19,894 nt of DNA, from assembly GCA_003518045.1 (NCBI GenBank), contig DOZK01000002.1, forward strand, positions 7,048 to 26,941, given 5' to 3'. The position numbers were made by a program, and so were the translations under genes. The notes under the pieces were generated by a model. That model was not told the origin of the DNA. It made no database searches and saw nothing but the letters and a program-made list of their open reading frames with translations. Shown piece by piece: positions 13,937 through 19,894 of this stretch; position 1 is the stretch's first letter; each line of letters begins with the position of its first letter. Source of the stretch: Candidatus Nomurabacteria bacterium (lineage in GTDB: Bacteria; Patescibacteriota; Minisyncoccia; Phycocordibacterales; UBA5272).

Positions 13937-15028
13937 TTAAAGTCCCTCATTCTGTAATCCACCTATAAACTCCATCGCTTTCTTCGACAACTTCTTCGGC
14001 ATATTTATATGAAGCTTCACAAGTACATCTCCTCTACGATTCTTTTCATGTAAGTGTGGCACACCACGAGCTCTCACGCGCAATACCTCCCCTGTTGCCG
14101 CACCTGACGGAATATCAATTTCTATTTTGCCATCCAATCCCTCGATGGTATGTTTCGCACCGAGCAATGCATCGGTTAATTTAATTTCATGAATTATAGA
14201 CAAATCATTTCCTTCTCGCCTCCAGACTTTGTGTGGAGTAACATTTATTTTTACATAAAGGTCACCTGTGATGCCGCCAGCTACTGCCTCGCCCATTTGT
14301 GTCATACGTATCATTTCACCATTTGAGATTCCAGCTGGAATTGCAATGTTTACTTCCTCACGACTGTTCACTACACCGTGACCTTTACAATCATTACATT
14401 TTTCTTCTGGAACTTTTCCAGTACCGCGACAGACCTCACAAGTACGAACTGATTGAAAATTACCCATAAAAGTTTTTTTGACTTCATGAAGCTTTCCTTG
14501 ACCATTACATGTTGCACAAGATTTTAATTTTGTACCAACTTTTGCTCCAGACCCAGAACAAGTTTTACATGTGCTTACTTTTGAAAGTAAAACATTTCTT
14601 TCTGTTCCAAAAATTGCTTCTGTAAATGGTACATCAATTTCAAGAGAAATATCTCGGCCTCTTTTTTGTTGATGTCCACCACGTGTCCCACCACTAAACA
14701 TATCCCCAAAAATATCTCCAAGGTCTCCGAAATCAAATTGCATATCACCGAAATCTGATTGATTAAATCCACCAAATCCTCCGAAGCCTCCCTGACCACC
14801 CATAGGTCCTTGACCATTAAATGTCTGTCCGTAGGTATCGTATTCTTTGCGCTTTTTTTCGTCAGATAAAGTTTGATACGCTTCATTCACTTCTTTAAAC
14901 TTTGCTTCGTCCCCTCCTTTTTTATCAGGGTGATATTTTGCCGCGAGTTTATAGAACGCCTTTTTTATATCGTCTTTTGAAGCACCTTTATCAATACCAA
15001 GTACATTGTAATAATCTTTTGTGGCCAT
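13937..15028 (-). CDS. dnaJ: Chaperone DnaJ (class A Hsp40)
   Basis: DnaJ delivers clients to DnaK and stimulates its ATPase. The 363-aa product has a J domain with the HPD tripeptide (YHPDKKGGD), a G/F-rich linker (residues about 72-120), and four zinc-binding CxxCxGxG repeats: CKTCSGSG, CATCNGQG, CEVCRGTG and CNDCKGHG. Two beta-barrel client-binding domains and a C-terminal dimerisation region follow. All class A elements are present. It lies 25 nt after dnaK, with an extended -10-like sequence in that gap, so it may have its own transcript besides read-through. Confidence 0.97.
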   Translation of the reverse strand: MATKDYYNVLGIDKGASKDDIKKAFYKLAAKYHPDKKGGDEAKFKEVNEAYQTLSDEKKRKEYDTYGQTFNGQGPMGGQGGFGGFGGFNQSDFGDMQFDFGDLGDIFGDMFSGGTRGGHQQKRGRDISLEIDVPFTEAIFGTERNVLLSKVSTCKTCSGSGAKVGTKLKSCATCNGQGKLHEVKKTFMGNFQSVRTCEVCRGTGKVPEEKCNDCKGHGVVNSREEVNIAIPAGISNGEMIRMTQMGEAVAGGITGDLYVKINVTPHKVWRREGNDLSIIHEIKLTDALLGAKHTIEGLDGKIEIDIPSGAATGEVLRVRARGVPHLHEKNRRGDVLVKLHINMPKKLSKKAMEFIGGLQNEGL

Positions 15029-15040
15029 AATTATATGCGT

Positions 15041-15049
15041 ATTCTAACA
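15041..15049 (-). promoter_or_regulatory. Extended -10-like sequence before dnaJ (TGTTAGAAT)
   Basis: TGT-TAGAAT lies in the dnaK-dnaJ gap and ends 12 nt before the dnaJ ATG. No SD is visible. Confidence 0.45.
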
Positions 15050-15053
15050 CAAA

Positions 15054-16952
15054 TTATGCATTTCCAGGTGTCTCAGTATTTGGTTCAGTTTTTTCAGCTT
15101 CAGGTTTAACTTCCTCTGCTGTTGGTTCAGATGTTGGGGCAGATGCATCTGCTTGACTCTTCATCGCTTCACCAATTTTCATCATTTTATCTGATAGTGA
15201 TTCTGTAGCTTTTTTAATTGCGTCCATATCATCCCCTGTTCTTACTTTTTTAATTTCTTCAATTGCATCTGTCACTTCTTTTTTAATTTCATCACTGATT
15301 TTTCCTTCAGCGTCTTTCACAGCTTTCTCGGCAGTGTGTGTCATTACATCAGCTAGATTTTTTGCTTCAACTAATTCCATTTTCTTTTTATCTTCATCAG
15401 CATGAGCCTCTGCATCTTGTTGCATACGCTTAATATCTTCATCTGATAGGCCGGAAGACGCTTCAATGCGAATGGTTTGTACTTTACCTGAAGTTTTATC
15501 TTTTGCTGTTACATTTAACACACCGTTTGCATCAACATCAAAAGTAACTTCGACTTGTGGCATACCGCGTGGTGCTGGTGGAATACCGTCTAGAATAAAT
15601 CTACCGAGTGATTTGTTATCCACAGCGAGTGAACGCTCCCCTTGAGTAATGTGAATTTCAACAGATGTTTGATTATCTGCTGCAGTTGAGAAAACTTGTG
15701 ATTTAGAAGTTGGAATAGTCATATTCTTTTCTACAAGTTTTGTTGCAACTCCTCCCATAGTTTCAATACCAAGAGATAGAGGAATAACGTCGAGCAATAG
15801 AACATCTTTCACATCACCTTGTAAAACTCCTGCTTGAACAGCAGCACCAAGTGCCACAACTTCATCTGGGTTAATTGAACGATTTGGTTCCTTTCCAAAT
15901 AATGCTTTCACTGCTTCAACAATCATTGGCATTCGAGTTTGACCTCCAACCATAATTATTTCGTGTATCTCTTCTTTCTTAAATGGAGAAGCATCAAGCG
16001 CGCGCTTTGTAATTTCGATTGACCTGTCCACAAATTCTTTTGAAATTTCTTCAAGCTTGGCACGAGTTACTTTCATTAATAAATGCTTTGGTCCGTCAGC
16101 GCCGGATGTTATAAACGGAATATTTATTTCTGTTTCCATTTGAGTTGAAAGTTCGTGCTTGGCTTTCTCTGCTGCCTCGTCAAGTCTCTGTAATGCAAGG
16201 GCGTCTTTTGAAACATCAATACCTTGATCTTTTTTAAATTCTGAAGCGATATATTCTACGAATTTCTGATCAATATCACGTCCTCCTAAATGTGAGTCAC
16301 CATCTACTGACTTGACCTCAACAACACCATCTCCAACTTCTAGAATTGAAATATCAAATGTTCCTCCTCCAAAATCGTACACAGCAATCTTTTCATTTTT
16401 CTGTGAATTAAATCCATAAGCAAGAGCAGCCGCTGTTGGCTCTGGAATAATACGCTTCACATCTAGGCCAGCAATTTTTCCTGCAGCAATAGTTGCTTGA
16501 CGTTGTGTGTCATTAAAATATGCAGGAACTGTGATGACAGCTTCTGTAATTATCTCGCCTGTTTTTGCTTCAACATCTGCTTTTATTTTTTGTAAAATCA
16601 TTGCAGAAATTTCTTCTGGGCGAACATCTTTTCCACCAAGAGAAATTAAAACTCCATCGTTGTCGCCTTTCTTTATTTTGTATGGAACACGAGGGATATC
16701 TCCTTGTACCTCTTTATCAGAGAAAGAGTGTCCCATGAAGCGTTTTACGCCGTATACGGTGTTTTCTGGGTTAGTTACGGCCTGACGTTTAGCTATTTGT
16801 CCTACTGCACGCTCACCATTTTTATTCACAGAAACAACAGAGGGAGTCGTGCGATTTCCTTCTAAGTTTTCAATTATTTTTGGCTGTCCAGCTTCAATGA
16901 TTGCGACAGCGCAGTTTGTTGTTCCAAGATCAATTCCAATTATTTTTGACAT
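15054..16952 (-). CDS. dnaK: Chaperone DnaK (Hsp70)
   Basis: DnaK is the ATP-dependent folding chaperone. The 632-residue product has the N-terminal IIGIDLGTTNCAVA phosphate-binding loop, the VYDFGGGTFDISILEV motif, IMVGGQTRMP, the interdomain linker DVLLLDVIPLSLGIE, and a full substrate-binding beta domain and helical lid. It ends in a short acidic, proline-containing tail (EEVKPEAEKTEPNTETPGNA). Nothing is missing. It stands between grpE and dnaJ, the common order, but no hrcA repressor gene accompanies them. Confidence 0.98.
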   Translation of the reverse strand: MSKIIGIDLGTTNCAVAIIEAGQPKIIENLEGNRTTPSVVSVNKNGERAVGQIAKRQAVTNPENTVYGVKRFMGHSFSDKEVQGDIPRVPYKIKKGDNDGVLISLGGKDVRPEEISAMILQKIKADVEAKTGEIITEAVITVPAYFNDTQRQATIAAGKIAGLDVKRIIPEPTAAALAYGFNSQKNEKIAVYDFGGGTFDISILEVGDGVVEVKSVDGDSHLGGRDIDQKFVEYIASEFKKDQGIDVSKDALALQRLDEAAEKAKHELSTQMETEINIPFITSGADGPKHLLMKVTRAKLEEISKEFVDRSIEITKRALDASPFKKEEIHEIIMVGGQTRMPMIVEAVKALFGKEPNRSINPDEVVALGAAVQAGVLQGDVKDVLLLDVIPLSLGIETMGGVATKLVEKNMTIPTSKSQVFSTAADNQTSVEIHITQGERSLAVDNKSLGRFILDGIPPAPRGMPQVEVTFDVDANGVLNVTAKDKTSGKVQTIRIEASSGLSDEDIKRMQQDAEAHADEDKKKMELVEAKNLADVMTHTAEKAVKDAEGKISDEIKKEVTDAIEEIKKVRTGDDMDAIKKATESLSDKMMKIGEAMKSQADASAPTSEPTAEEVKPEAEKTEPNTETPGNA

Positions 16953-16965
16953 AAGTTTTTGGGTA

Positions 16966-17000
16966 GTTATTAGTTAATAGTTATTCGTTATTAGTTAAAT
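16966..17000. repeat. Heptamer array (GTTATTA type) in the dnaK leader
   Basis: GTTATTA, GTTAATA, GTTATTC, GTTATTA and GTTAAAT are in exact register. The array lies between the dnaK ATG and its likely promoter, so it would be part of the 5' UTR. Confidence 0.8.
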
Positions 17001-17017
17001 TCAAATTCTTTTTCTTT

Positions 17018-17026
17018 ATTCTATCA
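17018..17026 (-). promoter_or_regulatory. Extended -10-like sequence of dnaK (TGATAGAAT)
   Basis: TGA-TAGAAT lies about 65 nt before the dnaK ATG. It would give dnaK a leader that includes the GTTATTA heptamers. No CIRCE operator is visible. Confidence 0.35.
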
Positions 17027-17062
17027 TTTCTGTATTTTTATAACACATGTATCTTTCGCATT

Positions 17063-17120
17063 GTCATTCCCGTGAAAACGGGAATCCAGGGGCTGGATCC
17101 CCGCATTCGCGAGGATGACA
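17063..17120. repeat. Head-to-head pair of dRS3-like palindromes
   Basis: The first is ATTCCCGT-GAAA-ACGGGAAT (17066-17085), in reverse orientation. The second is a diverged copy, ATCCCCGC/GCGAGGAT (17097-17104 with 17109-17116), in forward orientation and ending GATGACAC. The pair lies in the grpE-dnaK gap. Confidence 0.8.
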
Positions 17121-17142
17121 CACACAAATTCAAATTCTATTC

Positions 17143-17793
17143 TTAACTTTTTTCAAAGTGTCCAGTTTTAACTCTTGCAGGACGGAGAACAATTTCATTC
17201 ATACGGTATCCGGACTGGAGAACAAATATAATTTTATCATTTTCAGATTCATTTTCAACTTTTACCATTTCCATGCTTTCATGAAGATTTGGATTAAATA
17301 TATCTCCGACTTTTCCGAATTGTATTACTCCCTCATTTTCTAATACTGTACGGAGCTGTCCGAAAATATATTCGATACCAACTCGCCAGTTTTGATCTAC
17401 TTTTTCCCAGGCCTCTACGTTCCCTTTTGCCATATCGTATGAATCTAAAACTGGAAGTAATTCTTCAATAAATCTTTTTGTAGCAAACTTTCTTTCAGTT
17501 ATGCGATTTGTTTCAACTTCTTTTTTAAAGTTTGCATAGTCTGCGCGAGTTCTTTGAGAAAAGTCTAAATATTCCTGCTTCTCTCCTTCTAATTTTTTAA
17601 TTTTCTCACGAAGTTTTTTTATTGTAGTGCGAGCATCTACCTCCCCTTCTTCATTAACATCTTCAAAAGAAACATCATCAGATCCTTCGTCAGATTTATT
17701 TGCGTCATTTGCCTGCTGGCTAACGACGTCTTCGTCGCTCTTCGCTCCTCGATCTTCGTTATTAGTTATTTCAATTTCTTCTTCATTATTCAT
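17143..17793 (-). CDS. grpE: Nucleotide exchange factor GrpE
   Basis: GrpE releases ADP from DnaK. The 216-aa product has an acidic disordered N-terminus (residues 1-55), a long charged helix or coiled coil (about 55-130, including EYLDFSQRTRADYANFKKEV), and the C-terminal beta domain. That domain carries the family segment GVIQFGKVGDIFNPNLHESM and ends LRPARVKTGHFEKS. It is first in grpE-dnaK-dnaJ, separated from dnaK by 190 nt of repeats, so the three genes may be separately transcribed. No SD is visible. Confidence 0.95.
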   Translation of the reverse strand: MNNEEEIEITNNEDRGAKSDEDVVSQQANDANKSDEGSDDVSFEDVNEEGEVDARTTIKKLREKIKKLEGEKQEYLDFSQRTRADYANFKKEVETNRITERKFATKRFIEELLPVLDSYDMAKGNVEAWEKVDQNWRVGIEYIFGQLRTVLENEGVIQFGKVGDIFNPNLHESMEMVKVENESENDKIIFVLQSGYRMNEIVLRPARVKTGHFEKS

Positions 17794-17814
17794 AGGTTTT
17801 TTATATATTTTGTG

Positions 17815-17915
17815 TTGTCATACCCACGAAAGTGGGTATCCAGGTTTTGTATTTTAAATAAGACACTGGACCTGCCTCGCCGGCAAGGCGGGTTCCCGCC
17901 TTCGCGAGAATAACA
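17815..17915. repeat. Two divergent palindromic repeats upstream of grpE
   Basis: The first is ATACCCAC-GAAA-GTGGGTAT (17820-17839), a covariant version of the dRS3-like element. The second (17862-17915) begins GACACTGG and ends TAACAC, as the other copies do, but carries an inserted GC-rich CTCGCCGGCAAGGCGGG palindrome in the middle. The two are head to head, as at 17063-17120. The 320-nt gap 17794-18113 holds these, a diverged heptamer stretch (AATTCAA type, about 17918-17945), a promoter and the pyrF hairpin; no credible gene. Confidence 0.75.
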
Positions 17916-17983
17916 CAAATTCAAGTTTCATAATTCAATATTCTTTATCTTTCTATCAGGTCTGTCGTGTCTTTCGTGGGATT

Positions 17984-17992
17984 ATTATAACA
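17984..17992 (-). promoter_or_regulatory. Extended -10 (TGTTATAAT) probably serving grpE
   Basis: This is a consensus TGT-TATAAT facing grpE, about 190 nt before its ATG. Transcription from here would carry both palindromic repeats in the leader. A nearer alternative is TATATA at 17802-17807, 8 nt before the ATG. Confidence 0.45.
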
Positions 17993-18065
17993 TATTTTAG
18001 CACTATATGTGTATAAATTATTTTTAGAAATTAGTCAAATTATTTGTGTATTATCACAAATGACA

Positions 18066-18090
18066 AACCCACCTTTCCAAAGGGTGGGTT
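18066..18090 (-). terminator. Hairpin downstream of pyrF
   Basis: AACCCACC pairs with GGTGGGTT (8 bp), with TTT/AAA extending it inward past one bulged base. It is 23 nt past the pyrF stop. The following U-tract is weak (TTTGTCATTTG), so it is a probable rather than certain terminator. Confidence 0.5.
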
Positions 18091-18113
18091 GTAAAAGATT
18101 TTGCAACAAAATA

Positions 18114-18989
18114 TCAACGGGCTAGCGTTGTTACGCTGAACTTGGCTTCGTTGAGTTGCTTACGAGTTTCCAGTGCGACTCGCCGTGCCGCAAACTCAAA
18201 ATCAGCATCATCAGGCGAAGCATACAGAATTGCACGAGACGAGTTGACGATGATTGGCGATACCGTCACGCCATCGACTTGCCGCCACGCAGCTTTGACG
18301 ACGGCCGTGGCATCACCACCTTGAGCGCCAACGCCCGGAATCAAAAGTGGTAAACGTGGGGCAATTTCACGAACACGAGCGAGTTGTTCAGGATAGGTTG
18401 CCCCGACCACCAACCCAAGTTGGCCATTTATGTTCCATTCGTGTTTTGCCATGCGGGCAACGTGTTGATAGACCGTTGAATAATCTTCAGGATCAACTTG
18501 ATCCTGAAAAATGCGTTTGTCTTGCAAATCACCACTGCCCTTGTTTGAGGTCTTGCACAATAGGAACGCACCCTTTCCTTCGTATTCGAGATATGGAGCA
18601 ATCGAATCGAATCCCAAATACGGAGAAAGTGTCACAGCGTCGGCGCCATAGCGAACAAATGCTTCTTTGGCATACTGCTCGGCGGTTGAGCCGACATCAC
18701 CACGTTTGGCATCCAAAATAATTGGAATATGCGGGGCCACCTCGCGAATATATTTCATCAAAAGCTCAAGCTGAGCCTCTGCGCCATTGGCCGCAAAGTA
18801 GGCAATTTGAGGTTTGAATGCAAGTACCAAGTCGTGAGTTGCCTCGACTATCCTGGAGCAAAAAGCAAAAATTTTGCTTGGGTCACCTCTCATTCCCAAT
18901 GGAAACTTGGCAGGTTCCGGGTCAAGCCCGACACAGAGCATTGAGTTATTTTTCTTCTCGGCATTTGCCAGCATTTCAAGGAAAGTCAT
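18114..18989 (-). CDS. pyrF: Orotidine 5'-phosphate decarboxylase, class 2, compositionally foreign
   Basis: PyrF converts OMP to UMP, the last step of pyrimidine synthesis. I choose ATG 18989 (291 aa), because GGAG lies 6 nt upstream; a TTG at 19001 would add four residues but overlaps that SD. Motifs: LAFKPQIAYFAANGAE (F58-Q61 region), the catalytic LDAKRGDVGSTAEQY (D93, K95, D98), TLSPYLGFDS, LLIPGVGAQGGD and IIVNSSRAILYA, typical of the longer class 2 enzymes. GC is about 50-60% in the rows I counted, against about one third in adjacent genes, and codon choice differs accordingly. It is the only gene here besides the 62-aa ORF with a strong SD. No other pyr gene is nearby. Recent horizontal gain is the simplest reading. 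Confidence 0.95.
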   Translation of the reverse strand: MTFLEMLANAEKKNNSMLCVGLDPEPAKFPLGMRGDPSKIFAFCSRIVEATHDLVLAFKPQIAYFAANGAEAQLELLMKYIREVAPHIPIILDAKRGDVGSTAEQYAKEAFVRYGADAVTLSPYLGFDSIAPYLEYEGKGAFLLCKTSNKGSGDLQDKRIFQDQVDPEDYSTVYQHVARMAKHEWNINGQLGLVVGATYPEQLARVREIAPRLPLLIPGVGAQGGDATAVVKAAWRQVDGVTVSPIIVNSSRAILYASPDDADFEFAARRVALETRKQLNEAKFSVTTLAR

Positions 18990-19057
18990 AGCTTTCTCCA
19001 AATGTTTGTGGTTAAAAATAGAACATCCGTTACCTCACATTATTATGAGATGCTTAA

Positions 19058-19086
19058 ATCCTACAGGAAAATATATAAAATAACAA
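19058..19086 (-). promoter_or_regulatory. Promoter of pyrF (TTGTTA-17-TAGGAT)
   Basis: The -35 TTGTTA (19086-19081), a 17-nt spacer and TAGGAT (19063-19058) precede the pyrF ATG by exactly 68 nt. The leader contains a small CTCAT/GTGAG hairpin. The -10 and geometry equal those of the 62-aa ORF at 8833-8861. Confidence 0.55.
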
Positions 19087-19096
19087 ATAATATAAT

Positions 19097-19687
19097 TTAA
19101 TACTTTTCCTCCAAATACCCACAAAAATCCCCTATTTCTTCATCTAATTTAGTCGAGGACGTATCAAATACCCAAGCATATTTTAAATCTGGTAATTTTC
19201 TTTCTTTAAAAGACCTTTTAATTTCAGAAAGTCCGACGGCAACGTTTTTAAATAATCCACTTTTGAAATACTTCATATTTTTTATTTTATGAATAATCCA
19301 AGAATGTGGTGGATTTATTTTTATAAAAACAATATCTATATTATACAAAACTGCCTCTGCTTCTATTAAATCTCTCCTTCCTAAAGAAGAACAATCAAAA
19401 TCACAAGCAATAGAAAATCCATTTTTCAAATATTCACGAAATAATTCTCCAACAACTACGTGGGTGTGCTCTCCTAGATTATTATCTCGTGCCAAAACTC
19501 TCAACTCATCAGTTGATAATCGTATTAAAACAAGCTTACTTGCGACTGGTTTTATAACTGTTGTTTTACCAGAAGCAATATGCCCTACGGGACAGATGAT
19601 TATTTGTTTCTTTAATTTAGACTTTTTAATTTCTAAAGTCTTTTCATAAAGCTCTTTAAGCTTTGCAATTTCTTGTAAGGTTTCCAT
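19097..19687 (-). CDS. P-loop ATP/GTP-binding kinase-like protein
   Basis: This 196-residue protein has a charged helical N-terminus (1-27) and a Walker A loop GHIASGKT (residues 35-42) after a hydrophobic strand (QIIICPV). A later strand ends in ACDFDCSSLGRRDL (D96, D98), which fits the acidic substrate or metal site of small-molecule and polynucleotide kinases of the AAA_33/zeta-toxin-like group. VFIKINPPHSWI resembles the next core strand. No lid or recognition domain specific enough to name a substrate is seen. It could modify a nucleotide, sugar or RNA end. It is a single-gene unit with an extended -10 six nt before the ATG. Confidence 0.7.
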   Translation of the reverse strand: METLQEIAKLKELYEKTLEIKKSKLKKQIIICPVGHIASGKTTVIKPVASKLVLIRLSTDELRVLARDNNLGEHTHVVVGELFREYLKNGFSIACDFDCSSLGRRDLIEAEAVLYNIDIVFIKINPPHSWIIHKIKNMKYFKSGLFKNVAVGLSEIKRSFKERKLPDLKYAWVFDTSSTKLDEEIGDFCGYLEEKY

Positions 19688-19693
19688 TGGGAT

Positions 19694-19702
19694 AGTATAA
19701 CA
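19694..19702 (-). promoter_or_regulatory. Extended -10 of the kinase-like gene (TGTTATACT)
   Basis: TGT-TATACT ends 6 nt before the ATG, the shortest such spacing in the window. The message would be essentially leaderless. Confidence 0.65.
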
Positions 19703-19744
19703 GCAAATTAATTTTCAATTATCAATTTTCAATTTTCAAAAAAT
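19703..19744. repeat. Heptamer array (AATTTTC type)
   Basis: AATTTTC, AATTATC, AATTTTC and AATTTTC run from 19710 in register, followed by AAAAAAT. The array touches the upstream edge of the kinase promoter and leads straight into a dRS3-like palindrome, as at 10404 and 12679. Confidence 0.75.
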
Positions 19745-19748
19745 ACAG

Positions 19749-19779
19749 ACCTGGATTCCCGCCTGCGCGGGAATGACAC
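19749..19779. repeat. dRS3-like palindromic repeat
   Basis: ATTCCCGC-CTGC-GCGGGAAT (19755-19774) is preceded by CTGG and followed by GACAC. It is nearly the same as the copy at 10442. Confidence 0.85.
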
Positions 19780-19786
19780 GGATACC

Positions 19787-19869
19787 CGGAGGTCTGACCT
19801 CCGAGGGATTTTGTAATTAAAGAATTGTATTTTTCTGCGACCTTCTGCGTCAAGTCTGCGTGGTCTGCG
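19787..19869. repeat. Small hairpin and CTGCG repeats at the right edge
   Basis: CGGAGGT/ACCTCCG (19787-19793 with 19797-19803) forms a 7-bp hairpin with a CTG loop. CTGCG then occurs at 19835, 19845, 19856 and 19865 (spacing 9-11, not 7). No gene is visible from 19688 to the end of the window. Confidence 0.5.
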
Positions 19870-19894
19870 GGAGTAAGCGCTAAATTAAAAAACC

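Noticed and set aside
17854..17931. 25-codon minus-strand ORF upstream of grpE
   Set aside because: Most of its codons are the GC-rich palindromic repeat, and neither an SD nor a close promoter is present.
17997..18016. CIRCE (HrcA) operator near grpE, suggested by TTAGCACT
   Set aside because: Only the left half resembles CIRCE; the expected GAGTGCTAA right half with 9-nt spacing is absent, and no hrcA is nearby.
18347..18721. 124-aa plus-strand ORF inside pyrF
   Set aside because: It is antisense to a clearly conserved PyrF. The higher GC content there lengthens shadow frames, and no SD or promoter supports it.
19835..19869. Heptamer array made of CTGCG units
   Set aside because: The spacings are 10, 11 and 9 nt, so it does not belong to the period-7 class.

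Overview
The window is a compact, low-GC (roughly one third GC by eye), gene-dense bacterial segment. Apart from one 62-residue ORF, every gene lies on the minus strand. UGA is used as a stop (ftsW, the 62-aa ORF), so recoded lineages such as Gracilibacteria/Absconditabacteria are excluded. The small genes, the AspRS without its GAD domain, the near absence of Shine-Dalgarno (SD) sequences and the MraY variant motif fit a Patescibacteria/CPR (Parcubacteria-like) genome. That placement is an inference, not proven here.

Layout in minus-strand reading direction, from the right end: a P-loop kinase-like gene; a compositionally foreign pyrF; the chaperone set grpE, dnaK, dnaJ; trpS; aspS preceded by a T-box-type tRNA-sensing leader and followed by a small membrane protein; a secreted GH18-type hydrolase; a plus-strand 62-aa ORF with its own promoter and terminator; scpA-scpB-D,D-carboxypeptidase; then mraY-ftsW-murG-gltX-M23 peptidase (lipid II synthesis, septal polymerase, murein hydrolase); a terminator; and a 34-aa single-span membrane peptide. 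The left two thirds is mainly envelope and division, the right third translation and protein folding.

Two gene-expression styles coexist. Most native transcription units have an extended -10 (TGnTATACT or TGnTATAAT) only 6-12 nt before the ATG and no SD, which implies leaderless or nearly leaderless mRNAs. The two GC-richer genes (pyrF and the 62-aa ORF) instead have a -35, a 17-nt spacer, TAGGAT, a 5' segment of exactly 68 nt and a GGAG SD at the same offset.

The gaps are not random. Nearly all are filled with degenerate tandem heptamers, a different heptamer at each locus, running from stop codons up to promoters. They are interleaved with about seven dRS3-like palindromes (ATTCCC-N8-GGGAAT and variants). 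The most notable observations are the T-box before aspS, the heptamer-phased gaps, and the shared architecture of the two foreign-looking genes. No tRNA, rRNA, CRISPR array, transposase or insertion sequence was recognised.
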